Shown here: positions 1-6,040 of the stretch, piece by piece
Numbering within the stretch: position 1 is the stretch's first letter
How the letters are laid out: the number at the start of each line of letters is the position of its first letter
Source: Dehalococcoidia bacterium
Lineage (GTDB): Bacteria; Chloroflexota; Dehalococcoidia; JAENJB01
Direction: 5' to 3'
DNA: 10,435 bases
Assembly (NCBI GenBank): GCA_016844565.1
Contig: JAENJB010000099.1
Location: 1 to 10,435, forward strand
Position numbers and translations under genes: made by a program
The notes under the pieces: model-generated
Seen by the model: the letters and a program-made list of their open reading frames with translations, nothing else
Databases searched by the model: none
Told to the model about the DNA's origin: nothing

Positions 1-434
1 CGAGCGATGAATCCGGGGCATTCTCCGTAGAACAGCCGGGCGCCGCCTGCCGGGGTGGCCAGGGCGACAACGCAGCGAAAGCGAGCGGTCCTCTTCTCCC
101 ACGGGGTCCCCTCAAGTAGCTTAAGGATATGGGCCATTCTTTCCTTGAAGGAGACCTTCTCCCCCAGGTATCTGGCCGACCGTACTCCGGGTTCGCCTCC
201 CAGGGCATCTACCTCCAGGCAGGAATCATCCGCCAGCGTCAGGAGCCGGCTCAAAGAGGCATATGCGACCGCCTTGAGCCGGGCGTTCCCTTCTATGGTG
301 TCTTGTGACTCTTCTACGGGTTGGTTGATGCCCTCTTGCGCGAGGCTCACCAGCGTGAAGGGAATACCCTCCAGGAGCTGGCGATATTCGGTCAGTTTGC
401 CGGAGTTATTGGTTGCCAGTAACAGCTTCGTCAA
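1..434 (-). CDS. rdgB: RdgB/HAM1-type XTP/dITP pyrophosphatase, 3' end cut by window edge
   Basis: Hydrolyses non-canonical purine nucleoside triphosphates (ITP, dITP, XTP) to monophosphate plus pyrophosphate, keeping them out of nucleic acids; cytosolic. The reverse strand gives 144 uninterrupted codons and continues past base 1, so roughly the last 50 residues of a ~200-residue family are missing. Visible motifs: LLLATNNSGKLTE at residues 4-16 (triphosphate site, K13), TIEGNARLKA at 46-55, and LADDSCLEVDALGG at 67-80 with the catalytic-type aspartate D69, then PGVRSARYLG at 82-91. The usual Gly of the DDSGL motif is Cys (C72). The start is read as TTG at 432-434: it lies just before the first conserved strand, and no ATG or GTG occurs in the same frame a short way upstream. 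This TTG overlaps the TGA of the preceding aldolase/phosphatase gene (TTGA), with only a weak Shine-Dalgarno, which suggests translational coupling. Family identity is confident; the start codon less so. Confidence 0.9.
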   Translation of the reverse strand, partial: MTKLLLATNNSGKLTEYRQLLEGIPFTLVSLAQEGINQPVEESQDTIEGNARLKAVAYASLSRLLTLADDSCLEVDALGGEPGVRSARYLGEKVSFKERMAHILKLLEGTPWEKRTARFRCVVALATPAGGARLFYGECPGFIA

Positions 435-1525
435 ATCTTGGAGAACCTGCCGGTCAGTTTTTTCATTACCTGTGGCATGGTGGTGTATTCCATCTCTTCG
501 AGGGGCAGCCGATGTGGCTCGAATGGTCCGTGTCTCCTCAGGTAGTAGGCCATTTCATTGGCCTGGCGGCGCGCTTCATCGAAGGCGGGGTCATCGAACA
601 TGTCGCGCGGGCCGATCAGCTTGCCGCCTGCCAGCTGGAAGCCGGCGCAGATCACGCGCGGTGGTCCGTCGAAACGGGAGGGATTGCTCTGGTTTACGGC
701 CACGGGCATCAGGGGGCCGTGGTGGGAGCCGCGCATCCACCCTTCGACTATGTGGGGAGTGGCGAAGGGCTCCAGCACCTCGCCCACTGCCGGGAACTCA
801 CCCTGGCAGCGAACGATGCACACCGGGTCGTCCTTGCCCACGTATCTGCCGGCAATCAAGGCCAGCCGTTGGGTTGAAGAGACCGCAGCTATGGACTTGC
901 TTTCACGGTGATAGACTGCCTTAACACAATAACGCGACGGGGCGCCGAGGAAGATGAGCATGTCGTAGATTTCTTCAGGTGAGTTGAGGATAACTTTGGT
1001 GTGCTCCTTGACGTCGTGAATCTCGAAGGCGAAGCCGCTATGCATGTTGGCGGCAATTACCAGTCCGATGGTGTTGAAGGGGTCGGCGAAAATCTTGTAC
1101 AGGGGGAGGTTCCAGGCGCCGGAAGCGGTCTTGTCGGCCATGAAGATCAGGATGGTCTCCGCGGCGCGCTCCTCGATTTGCATCTCGGCTACGCCGGGGC
1201 CCATGCCCTTGACGTTGCCTGAGAAGGAATCGGCCAGCAGGTCCTGACCGACTCCGTGGAGCTTCAGGGTCCTGGCTACCTGGGTACACTCCAGGAAGGT
1301 GTCCCATGCCAGCTTGTGGATTTTCTCGCTGTCCTCGCCCAGATTATGGGTCATGATGAGTTGCAGGTCATCGCCGCAACGGGTAACGTGATAGTCAATC
1401 AGCGTGCCGCCCTGTTTGGCCTTTTTCAGTGAGGCTTCGGCTTTCTCTAATATCAGCGGATGGGAACTGGAGTGCCCCACGTAACCACCGATGTCGGCCT
1501 TGATGACACTGAGGGTAACAGACAT
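431..1525 (-). CDS. fbp: Bifunctional fructose-1,6-bisphosphate aldolase/phosphatase (FBPA/P, archaeal type)
   Basis: One Mg2+-dependent active site condenses dihydroxyacetone phosphate with glyceraldehyde 3-phosphate and then dephosphorylates fructose 1,6-bisphosphate to fructose 6-phosphate, giving a one-way gluconeogenic step. The 364-residue product is full length for the family. Metal and phosphatase residues are in place: KADIGGYVGH at 9-18 (D11, H18) and GDD at 51-53. The segment AGRYVGKDDP at 225-234 holds the Schiff-base lysine (K231) with Y228 and D232, and Y347 in MEYTT matches the mobile tyrosine near the C terminus; these are one less than the archaeal numbers I recall (K232, Y348). 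The ATG has AAGGAGG five bases upstream (complement of 1531-1537). It is first in a leftward pair with the RdgB-like gene and has its own sigma70 promoter. The family is found in archaea and early-branching bacteria, and is a main clue to the lineage. Confidence 0.95.
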   Translation of the reverse strand: MSVTLSVIKADIGGYVGHSSSHPLILEKAEASLKKAKQGGTLIDYHVTRCGDDLQLIMTHNLGEDSEKIHKLAWDTFLECTQVARTLKLHGVGQDLLADSFSGNVKGMGPGVAEMQIEERAAETILIFMADKTASGAWNLPLYKIFADPFNTIGLVIAANMHSGFAFEIHDVKEHTKVILNSPEEIYDMLIFLGAPSRYCVKAVYHRESKSIAAVSSTQRLALIAGRYVGKDDPVCIVRCQGEFPAVGEVLEPFATPHIVEGWMRGSHHGPLMPVAVNQSNPSRFDGPPRVICAGFQLAGGKLIGPRDMFDDPAFDEARRQANEMAYYLRRHGPFEPHRLPLEEMEYTTMPQVMKKLTGRFSKI

Positions 1526-1616
1526 CTAATCCTCCTTGCTCTGCTTGCATTTTTCCGGGATGGGGCTTGGGATAATCAAATTCGCATACCGTCTGAGGTG
1601 GTCCCAGTCACCTTGT

Positions 1617-1640
1617 CACGGCGGGTGTTTCCCGGCCATG
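1617..1640 (-). promoter_or_regulatory. Hairpin in the fbp leader
   Basis: On the reverse strand CATGG-C-CGGG-AAACA-CCCG-CCGTG folds into a 9-pair stem with one bulged C, one wobble pair and a five-base loop. It begins only a few bases after the predicted fbp transcription start. A second, weaker stem (AGGTG/CACCT, 1596-1613) follows. Neither has a T-run, so they are not simple terminators; a role in mRNA stability or attenuation is only a guess. Confidence 0.35.
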
Positions 1641-1654
1641 CTGGAGTAGATGTT

Positions 1655-1683
1655 AGTATAGGTGAGGTGGAAGAGGCTGTCAA
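1655..1683 (-). promoter_or_regulatory. sigma70-type promoter for fbp-rdgB
   Basis: On the reverse strand a perfect TTGACA (-35, complement of 1678-1683) is separated by 17 bases from TATACT (-10, 5 of 6 matches, complement of 1655-1660). Transcription should start near 1648 and give a leader of about 120 nt before the fbp ATG. Spacing and both hexamers are close to ideal, and the direction agrees with the gene. Confidence 0.75.
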
Positions 1684-1776
1684 GCTAGGGGAACAGCTAA
1701 AATCAAGCTGGCATTGAGGTTGGATTGTGGCCCGGTCGTGCGTCGCCAGGAAGTCCAACGAGCGTTTGTGAAACGG

Positions 1777-1806
1777 TTGACAATTTCGAGAGGGCTGGAT
1801 TAGAAT
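1777..1806 (+). promoter_or_regulatory. sigma70-type promoter for the molybdenum hydroxylase operon
   Basis: A perfect TTGACA at 1777-1782 is followed after 18 bases by TAGAAT at 1801-1806 (5 of 6 matches to the -10 consensus). The expected start near 1813 leaves a leader of about 70 nt before the ATG at 1885. No second promoter is apparent before the next three genes, which fits one transcript. Confidence 0.7.
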
Positions 1807-1819
1807 CACCTGAGGTAAT

Positions 1820-1840
1820 CCCCGTGCTCTGCTAACGGGG
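1820..1840 (+). promoter_or_regulatory. GC-rich hairpin in the leader of the molybdenum hydroxylase operon
   Basis: CCCCGT (1820-1825) pairs with ACGGGG (1835-1840) around a nine-base loop, directly after the predicted transcription start. Four further G residues (1841-1844) allow register-shifted pairings. There is no T-run after it, and the leader is too short to match the molybdenum-cofactor riboswitch as I know it. Possibly a 5' stabiliser; function unknown. Confidence 0.3.
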
Positions 1841-1884
1841 GGGGCGATTCCCGCCATTCGCTTCAATGAACAGGAGGTGTAGTT

Positions 1885-2754
1885 ATGAGGCCTTTTGAGT
1901 ATCTGGCACCCAAGGACCTCGATGAGGCTTGCTCCTTGCTTTCCAAACACAGGGACGAGGCCAAGATATTGTCTGGAGGGCAGAGCCTGGTGGCGTTGCT
2001 CCGCCAGCGGCTCGTCTCACCCGCGTATGTGATTGACATAAGAAGGGTGCCTGGCCTGGACTACATCCGCGAGGATAAAGACGGGCTGAGCATAGGAGCG
2101 CTGACTACCCACCGGACGGTGGAGACCTCACCGGCGGTGGCGAAGAGATTCCCCATGCTGGCGGAGGCTGAGCACCGGTTGGCCCACCGCCAGGTGCGGA
2201 ACTGGGGTACCATCGGCGGCAACCTGAGTCACGCCGACCCCGGCGGCGACCTGGCGCCGTCGCTGATTGCCCTGGGGGCGGTGATCAAGGTGGTGAGCGC
2301 GAAGGGGAAGAGAACCGTACCAGTGGCGGAGTTCTTCACCGATTATCTGGTCACGGTGCTCGAGCCGGACGAGATTCTGGTGGAGGTGGCCATCCCTTAT
2401 TTGAAGGCCGGCAGCGGCGGTGCCTATCATAAAGAGTCCATCAGGGCGGGAGATAGACCGATTGCCGCGGTGGCCGCGGTGGTGAGCCTGGACGGCAAGG
2501 CGGGTGTCATCAAGTCGGCGCGAATTGCGTTGGGTGGGGTGGGTCTGACCCCTCTGGAGGCGAAGGAAGCCGGGAAATCTCTGGCGGGTAAGAAGGCGAC
2601 CGCAGGGGTGGTGCTGGAGGCGGGCGCCATAGCGGCCCGGGAGGCGCAGCCCACCGCCGATGTGGAGGGCTCGGTAGAATATAAGAGGCACATAGTTGGA
2701 CTGCTGACACGTGACATGCTGAATCTGGCTTTGACCAGGGCCCAGTCGAAGTGA
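1885..2754 (+). CDS. Molybdenum hydroxylase, FAD-binding medium subunit (CoxM/XdhB type)
   Basis: Electron-exit subunit of a three-part molybdenum hydroxylase: it accepts electrons from the [2Fe-2S] subunit onto FAD and passes them to NAD+ or another acceptor. The 289 residues are usual for the family. FAD motifs are both visible: ILSGGQSLVALLRQR at 28-42 (the first position of the usual AGGxS is Ser) and WGTIGGNLSHADPGGDLAP at 107-125. A CoxM C-terminal-type domain fills about 180-285. The only cysteine is C17, so the four-cysteine [4Fe-4S] insertion that marks 4-hydroxybenzoyl-CoA reductase is absent. The ATG has AGGAGGT six bases upstream (1872-1878). First gene of the operon, 15 bp before the small subunit. 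Family assignment is firm; the electron acceptor is not known. Confidence 0.93.
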   Translation: MRPFEYLAPKDLDEACSLLSKHRDEAKILSGGQSLVALLRQRLVSPAYVIDIRRVPGLDYIREDKDGLSIGALTTHRTVETSPAVAKRFPMLAEAEHRLAHRQVRNWGTIGGNLSHADPGGDLAPSLIALGAVIKVVSAKGKRTVPVAEFFTDYLVTVLEPDEILVEVAIPYLKAGSGGAYHKESIRAGDRPIAAVAAVVSLDGKAGVIKSARIALGGVGLTPLEAKEAGKSLAGKKATAGVVLEAGAIAAREAQPTADVEGSVEYKRHIVGLLTRDMLNLALTRAQSK

Positions 2755-2769
2755 AAGGGGTAGACTGAT

Positions 2770-3240
2770 ATGAAGATGCCGTTGCAGTTTCGAGTCAATG
2801 GTGAGGACTACGAAGTGTACGTCGAGCCGTGGAAGACGTTGCTGGAGGTGCTGAGGGACGAACTTGAGCTGACCGGGACGAAGGCGGGCTGTCTGGCCGG
2901 CGAATGCGGCACGTGCACGGTGATTGTGGACGGCAAGGCGGTGAAGAGCTGCCTGATGCTGGCTCCTCAGGCGGCCGGCAGGGAGATCATGACGGTGGAG
3001 GGTCTGGCGCAGGGTGGCAAACTGCATCCGCTGCAACAGGCTTTCATCGACCACTTCGCTTTCCAGTGCGGTTTCTGTACGCCTGGGATGCTCATGTCTT
3101 CCAAGGCGCTCTTGGACGAGAACCCTCACCCGACCGCGGACGATGTGAAGGAGGGCCTTTATGGCAACTTCTGCCGCTGCACCGGGTATGTGAAGATACT
3201 GGAGGCCGTCCTGGCCGCAGGCGCCAAGCCGAGAGGATAG
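2770..3240 (+). CDS. Molybdenum hydroxylase, [2Fe-2S] small subunit (CoxS/XdhC-like iron-sulfur type)
   Basis: Carries two [2Fe-2S] clusters that shuttle electrons from the molybdenum site to FAD. All eight ligands are present in the 156-residue protein. The N-terminal plant-ferredoxin-like domain has C41, C46, C49 and C61 (GCLAGECGTCTV at 40-51). The C-terminal helical domain has C100 and C103 (QCGFCTPGM) and C135 and C137 (GNFCRCTGY), the cluster closest to the molybdenum. The start at 2770 has a modest AGGGG (2756-2760) nine bases upstream; ATG two codons later is also possible. It sits between the FAD and Mo subunit genes, with 15- and 14-bp gaps, the common order in this family. Length and motif spacing are normal. 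Confidence 0.95.
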   Translation: MKMPLQFRVNGEDYEVYVEPWKTLLEVLRDELELTGTKAGCLAGECGTCTVIVDGKAVKSCLMLAPQAAGREIMTVEGLAQGGKLHPLQQAFIDHFAFQCGFCTPGMLMSSKALLDENPHPTADDVKEGLYGNFCRCTGYVKILEAVLAAGAKPRG

Positions 3241-3254
3241 AGAGGAGCCAGGAG

Positions 3255-5549
3255 ATGGACGAACTTTCCACTGTAGGCAAGAGCGTTCCGCGGGTGGATG
3301 GGATGGAGAAGGTCACCGGCACAGCGAAATTCACCAACGATTTCGCCCTGCCCAGGATGCTCTACGGCAAGGTGCTACGCAGCCCTTATCCCCATGCGCG
3401 GATAGGCAGGATCGACGTCTCGCAGGCGAGTAAGTTGCCCGGGGTGAAGGCCGTGCTCACCGGCAAGGACAACCCCGAGGGGCGGATGGGAGTGGTGCTG
3501 GACCGTCCCATCGTGGCTGAGGATGAGGTGCGCTTTGTCGGTGAGGCCGTGGCGCTGGTGGCGGCGGAGAGTCTTGAGGTAGCCGAGGAGGCTCTGGACC
3601 TGATTGATGTTGAGTATGAGGAGCTGCCGGCTATCTTCGACGCGGAAGAGGCGATGAAGCCACACTCCGAGGTGGTGGTCCAACTCGGCCATCATCTGTT
3701 GCCGAGCATACCGGCCTATGCCGGCCATAACATTCCTTTCGCGACTGCGGAAGAGACTCCCAATGTGTATCGGGCTTTTCATATACAGGAAGGGGATATC
3801 GAGCAGGGGTTCCGGGAGTCGGACGTGGTGCTGGAGAACCGTTTTGTTTTCACCAGGACGCAGCATTGCGCTATGGAGCCTCACTGCGCAATGGCCCGGC
3901 CTGAGCCTGATGGGGGTTTCACCGTCTGGGCGAGTGAGCAGCACCCCTTCGAAGCACAGCTTTTCTTGAGCCGCATCTTCAAACTGCCCGTCCCCAAGGT
4001 GCGGGTGATCGCGCCATTCATCGGCGGTGCTTTTGGGGGAAAGCTTTTTGTGATGGGGATGCCGTGGGCGATGATGCTGGCGCGCAGGACGGGCAGGCCG
4101 GTGAAGGTGGTCTACAGCCGGGAGGAGGTCTTCGTCGATGGTTACTCCGACGTGCCGGTGGTCATCTACATCAAGGATGGGGTGAAGAAAGATGGGCGAC
4201 TGTGGGCGCGGAGCGTGAAGGCGGTGATCAATTGCGGCGCTTACAGCGGTCGCGTACTCCTGTTGACTGGCAGTATGGTGATGGGAGCGACGGTGAACTA
4301 CCGGATTCCTCATTTCTGGTGGGACTCCTACTGTGTGGCTACGAACGAGCCGGTCTCCGGGTCCTTCCGGGGGTTTGGCGGTGTCCAGCTCATCCACGCC
4401 GTTGAGTCTCAGATGGACATGCTGGCCAAGGCCATCGGGATGGATGCTTACAAGTTCCGGCGCATGAACCTGTACAAGGAGGGGGAGATAAATCTTCTGG
4501 GGCAACCAACCCATGCGGTTGAGGCGGAGGAGTGTCTGGACAAGGTGGCTGAGTGGATAGGCTGGGGCAAGAAGCCGGAGAAGAGGGAGGAAGGGCCGTG
4601 GAGGATAGGGCGGGGCATTAGCGCTCAGGGGAAGGGCGGCCTGGTCAGCCCGTACAGCCTGGCGGAGGTCAAGGTGCATTTCGATGGTACGATTGAGATA
4701 CGGCATGGCGCCACTGAGGTGGGACAAGGGTGCAATACTATTCTGTCCCAGATTGCAGCTGAGGAGTTCCAAACGCCGGTAGGTAAGGTGAGACAAATAA
4801 GCGGCGATACAGCGGTGACGCCCTACGACATAACCTCGACGGCCAACCTGACTACCTTCAACACGGGGAATACCGTTCGAAGAGCGTGCCAGGATGCTAA
4901 GCGGCAGATATTCGAGATAGCGGCGGAGAGGCTGAAGATGAAGGCGGAGGACTTAGAGTTGAAGGACGGGCTGATTTACACTAGAGGTAAGACTGAGGCG
5001 GCGCTGAAGCTGGGCGATATTTTTGTGCCCGGGGGTGGAGGCACCGCTAAGGAGGAAAGAGAGAGGATATTGAAGAAGTTCGGCGTCGACTACATGTTCT
5101 GCCATGGCGCTTGTGCCCTGGAGGTAGCGGTGAACACGGAGACCGGGGAGGTGAAGGTATTGAGGATAGCGCAGTGCCATGACATGGGGACGCCGATAAA
5201 CCCCCAGGCGTGCGAGGCGCAGATAGATAGCGGTAATGGTTTTGGCGTGGGACGGGCCCTCTACGAAGAGATAGTGATAGAGAATGGGGTGACGGTGAAC
5301 CCGAACTTTGTGGACTACAAGATCCCGTCGATGCTGGAGGTGCCTCTGGGGGCGGAGGTGAGCTCGATGCTGCCCGCTGGTGTGCCGCACGAAGATGGGC
5401 CATACGGTGGGAAGGGCTTCGGGGAGTCCACCAACTGCGGTATATCTCCGGCAATAGCCGGCGCCCTCTACGACGCTGTTGGGATCAGGATGCTGGACTT
5501 GCCTATCACCAGGGAGAGGGTGCTCGGGGCACTGAAGCGGGTAGGGTGA
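3255..5549 (+). CDS. Molybdenum hydroxylase, molybdopterin-binding large subunit (XdhA/CoxL superfamily), substrate unassigned
   Basis: Catalytic subunit, hydroxylating a carbon with water-derived oxygen at a Mo-pterin centre. ATG 3255 is preferred because AGAGGAG lies seven bases upstream (3241-3247) and homology begins at once (VGKSVPRVDGMEKVTGTAKF); the open frame upstream overlaps the small subunit and has no family character. The product has 764 residues. Visible sites: first domain at 15-125; GGAFGGK at 257-263; SFRGFGG at 370-376 with R372; GATEVGQG at 485-492; and the catalytic-type glutamate E724 in GKGFGES (719-725). The residue after GGAFGGK is Leu264, where xanthine dehydrogenases carry the substrate-binding Glu (bovine E802). 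The CoxL active-site loop with its Cys (AYRCSFR) is absent, so it is not form I CO dehydrogenase. QIDSGNGFGVG at 656-666 departs from the usual QIEGG cofactor contact. An aldehyde or N-heterocycle oxidase is possible; I leave the substrate open. Confidence 0.93.
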   Translation: MDELSTVGKSVPRVDGMEKVTGTAKFTNDFALPRMLYGKVLRSPYPHARIGRIDVSQASKLPGVKAVLTGKDNPEGRMGVVLDRPIVAEDEVRFVGEAVALVAAESLEVAEEALDLIDVEYEELPAIFDAEEAMKPHSEVVVQLGHHLLPSIPAYAGHNIPFATAEETPNVYRAFHIQEGDIEQGFRESDVVLENRFVFTRTQHCAMEPHCAMARPEPDGGFTVWASEQHPFEAQLFLSRIFKLPVPKVRVIAPFIGGAFGGKLFVMGMPWAMMLARRTGRPVKVVYSREEVFVDGYSDVPVVIYIKDGVKKDGRLWARSVKAVINCGAYSGRVLLLTGSMVMGATVNYRIPHFWWDSYCVATNEPVSGSFRGFGGVQLIHAVESQMDMLAKAIGMDAYKFRRMNLYKEGEINLLGQPTHAVEAEECLDKVAEWIGWGKKPEKREEGPWRIGRGISAQGKGGLVSPYSLAEVKVHFDGTIEIRHGATEVGQGCNTILSQIAAEEFQTPVGKVRQISGDTAVTPYDITSTANLTTFNTGNTVRRACQDAKRQIFEIAAERLKMKAEDLELKDGLIYTRGKTEAALKLGDIFVPGGGGTAKEERERILKKFGVDYMFCHGACALEVAVNTETGEVKVLRIAQCHDMGTPINPQACEAQIDSGNGFGVGRALYEEIVIENGVTVNPNFVDYKIPSMLEVPLGAEVSSMLPAGVPHEDGPYGGKGFGESTNCGISPAIAGALYDAVGIRMLDLPITRERVLGALKRVG

Positions 5550-5561
5550 GGTAGCCAGTCG

Positions 5562-5577
5562 CCCTCCGCGAGGAGGG
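5562..5577 (+). promoter_or_regulatory. Intercistronic GCGA-tetraloop hairpin overlapping a Shine-Dalgarno sequence
   Basis: CCCTCC (5562-5567) and GGAGGG (5572-5577) form a perfect six-pair, all-GC-rich stem closed by the GNRA-type loop GCGA. The 3' arm contains AGGAGG (5571-5576), which would be the strongest ribosome-binding sequence in front of coxG but lies 14 bases from its ATG. A second site, AAAGGAA (5578-5584), is left unpaired at a better distance. There is no T-run, so it is not a standard terminator. It could tune coxG translation or protect the upstream message. Confidence 0.45.
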
Positions 5578-5590
5578 AAAGGAACGTTGT

Positions 5591-6040
5591 ATGAAGATAG
5601 AGAGAACCCTGAAGATAGCGGCTCCGATAGACAAGGTGTGGTGCGCCATCATGGATGTGCCGTCCGTGGCGGCGTTGATGCCCGGTCTGGAGAAGATAGA
5701 AAAGATAGATGACAAGACCTACAAGAGCACCATGAAGAGCAAGGTGGCTGGTGTGCCGGTGAGTTTCGAGTTGCTGACCACCATAACCGAGATGGAAGCG
5801 CCCTCGATGCTTAAGACGGTGACTGATGGCAAGGCACTGGGAGGGCTGGGGCGGGTGAGCCAGAACCAGACCCTCCGGTTGAAGGCAACCTCGGACTGTG
5901 AAGTGGAAGTGAACTACGAGGCCGACGTTATGCTGGTGGGTCGGCTGGGGACCTTCGGGGAGAGGATCTTCCGCGCCAAGGCCACCGAGATGGGTGACAG
6001 GTTCATCGAGGCCTTCATCAAGAAGGTTTGTTCCCTCTAG
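5591..6040 (+). CDS. CoxG-like SRPBCC-domain protein
   Basis: Small helix-grip protein of the CoxG family, encoded with molybdenum hydroxylases. In studied CO dehydrogenase systems CoxG helps attach the enzyme to the membrane or couple it to the respiratory chain. The 149 residues show the family pattern: APIDKVWCAIMDVPSVAALM (10-29) with PGLEKIEK after it, a GLGRVSQNQ segment near 85-93, and YEADVMLVGRLGTFGERI (roughly 108-125). It stops soon after the conserved domain and has no C-terminal hydrophobic anchor, which some CoxG proteins carry. ATG 5591 is supported by AAAGGAA six bases upstream. It lies 41 bp after the large subunit, on the same strand, so it is probably the last gene of that operon. 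Its stop lies inside the end of the convergent transporter gene. Confidence 0.85.
   Translation: MKIERTLKIAAPIDKVWCAIMDVPSVAALMPGLEKIEKIDDKTYKSTMKSKVAGVPVSFELLTTITEMEAPSMLKTVTDGKALGGLGRVSQNQTLRLKATSDCEVEVNYEADVMLVGRLGTFGERIFRAKATEMGDRFIEAFIKKVCSL

Larger units (their letters stand above)
1526..1884. other. Divergent intergenic region between fbp and the molybdenum hydroxylase operon
   Basis: This 359-bp stretch shows no convincing gene. It holds two back-to-back sigma70-type promoters, whose -35 boxes face each other about 93 bp apart, and one or more potential hairpins in each transcribed leader. Short open frames here (for example 85 and 124 codons) lack recognisable sequence and overlap the promoters, so I treat them as noise. 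Confidence 0.7.

Noticed and set aside
55..924. A 289-codon forward open frame across the RdgB-like gene and the end of fbp
   Set aside because: It is low-complexity Arg/Ser/Pro-rich sequence opposite two reverse-strand genes with complete motifs.
2128..3129. A 333-codon reverse open frame across the FAD and [2Fe-2S] subunit genes
   Set aside because: Arg, His and Gln rich with no recognisable motif; it opposes two genes with full FAD and cysteine signatures.
2904..3254. Extension of the Mo subunit start upstream to 2904
   Set aside because: The extra 117 codons overlap the well-supported [2Fe-2S] subunit in another frame and have no family similarity. ATG 3255 has a proper ribosome-binding site and starts at the homologous region.
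3375..4796. A 473-codon open frame antisense to the Mo subunit
   Set aside because: Its translation is rich in His, Arg, Pro and Leu with no family pattern, as expected opposite a high-GC coding strand. The sense frame has all the cofactor motifs.
3255..5549. Aerobic CO dehydrogenase (coxL) or xanthine dehydrogenase gene symbol
   Set aside because: The CoxL cysteine loop is missing, and the purine-binding Glu of xanthine dehydrogenase is Leu, so neither symbol can be supported.
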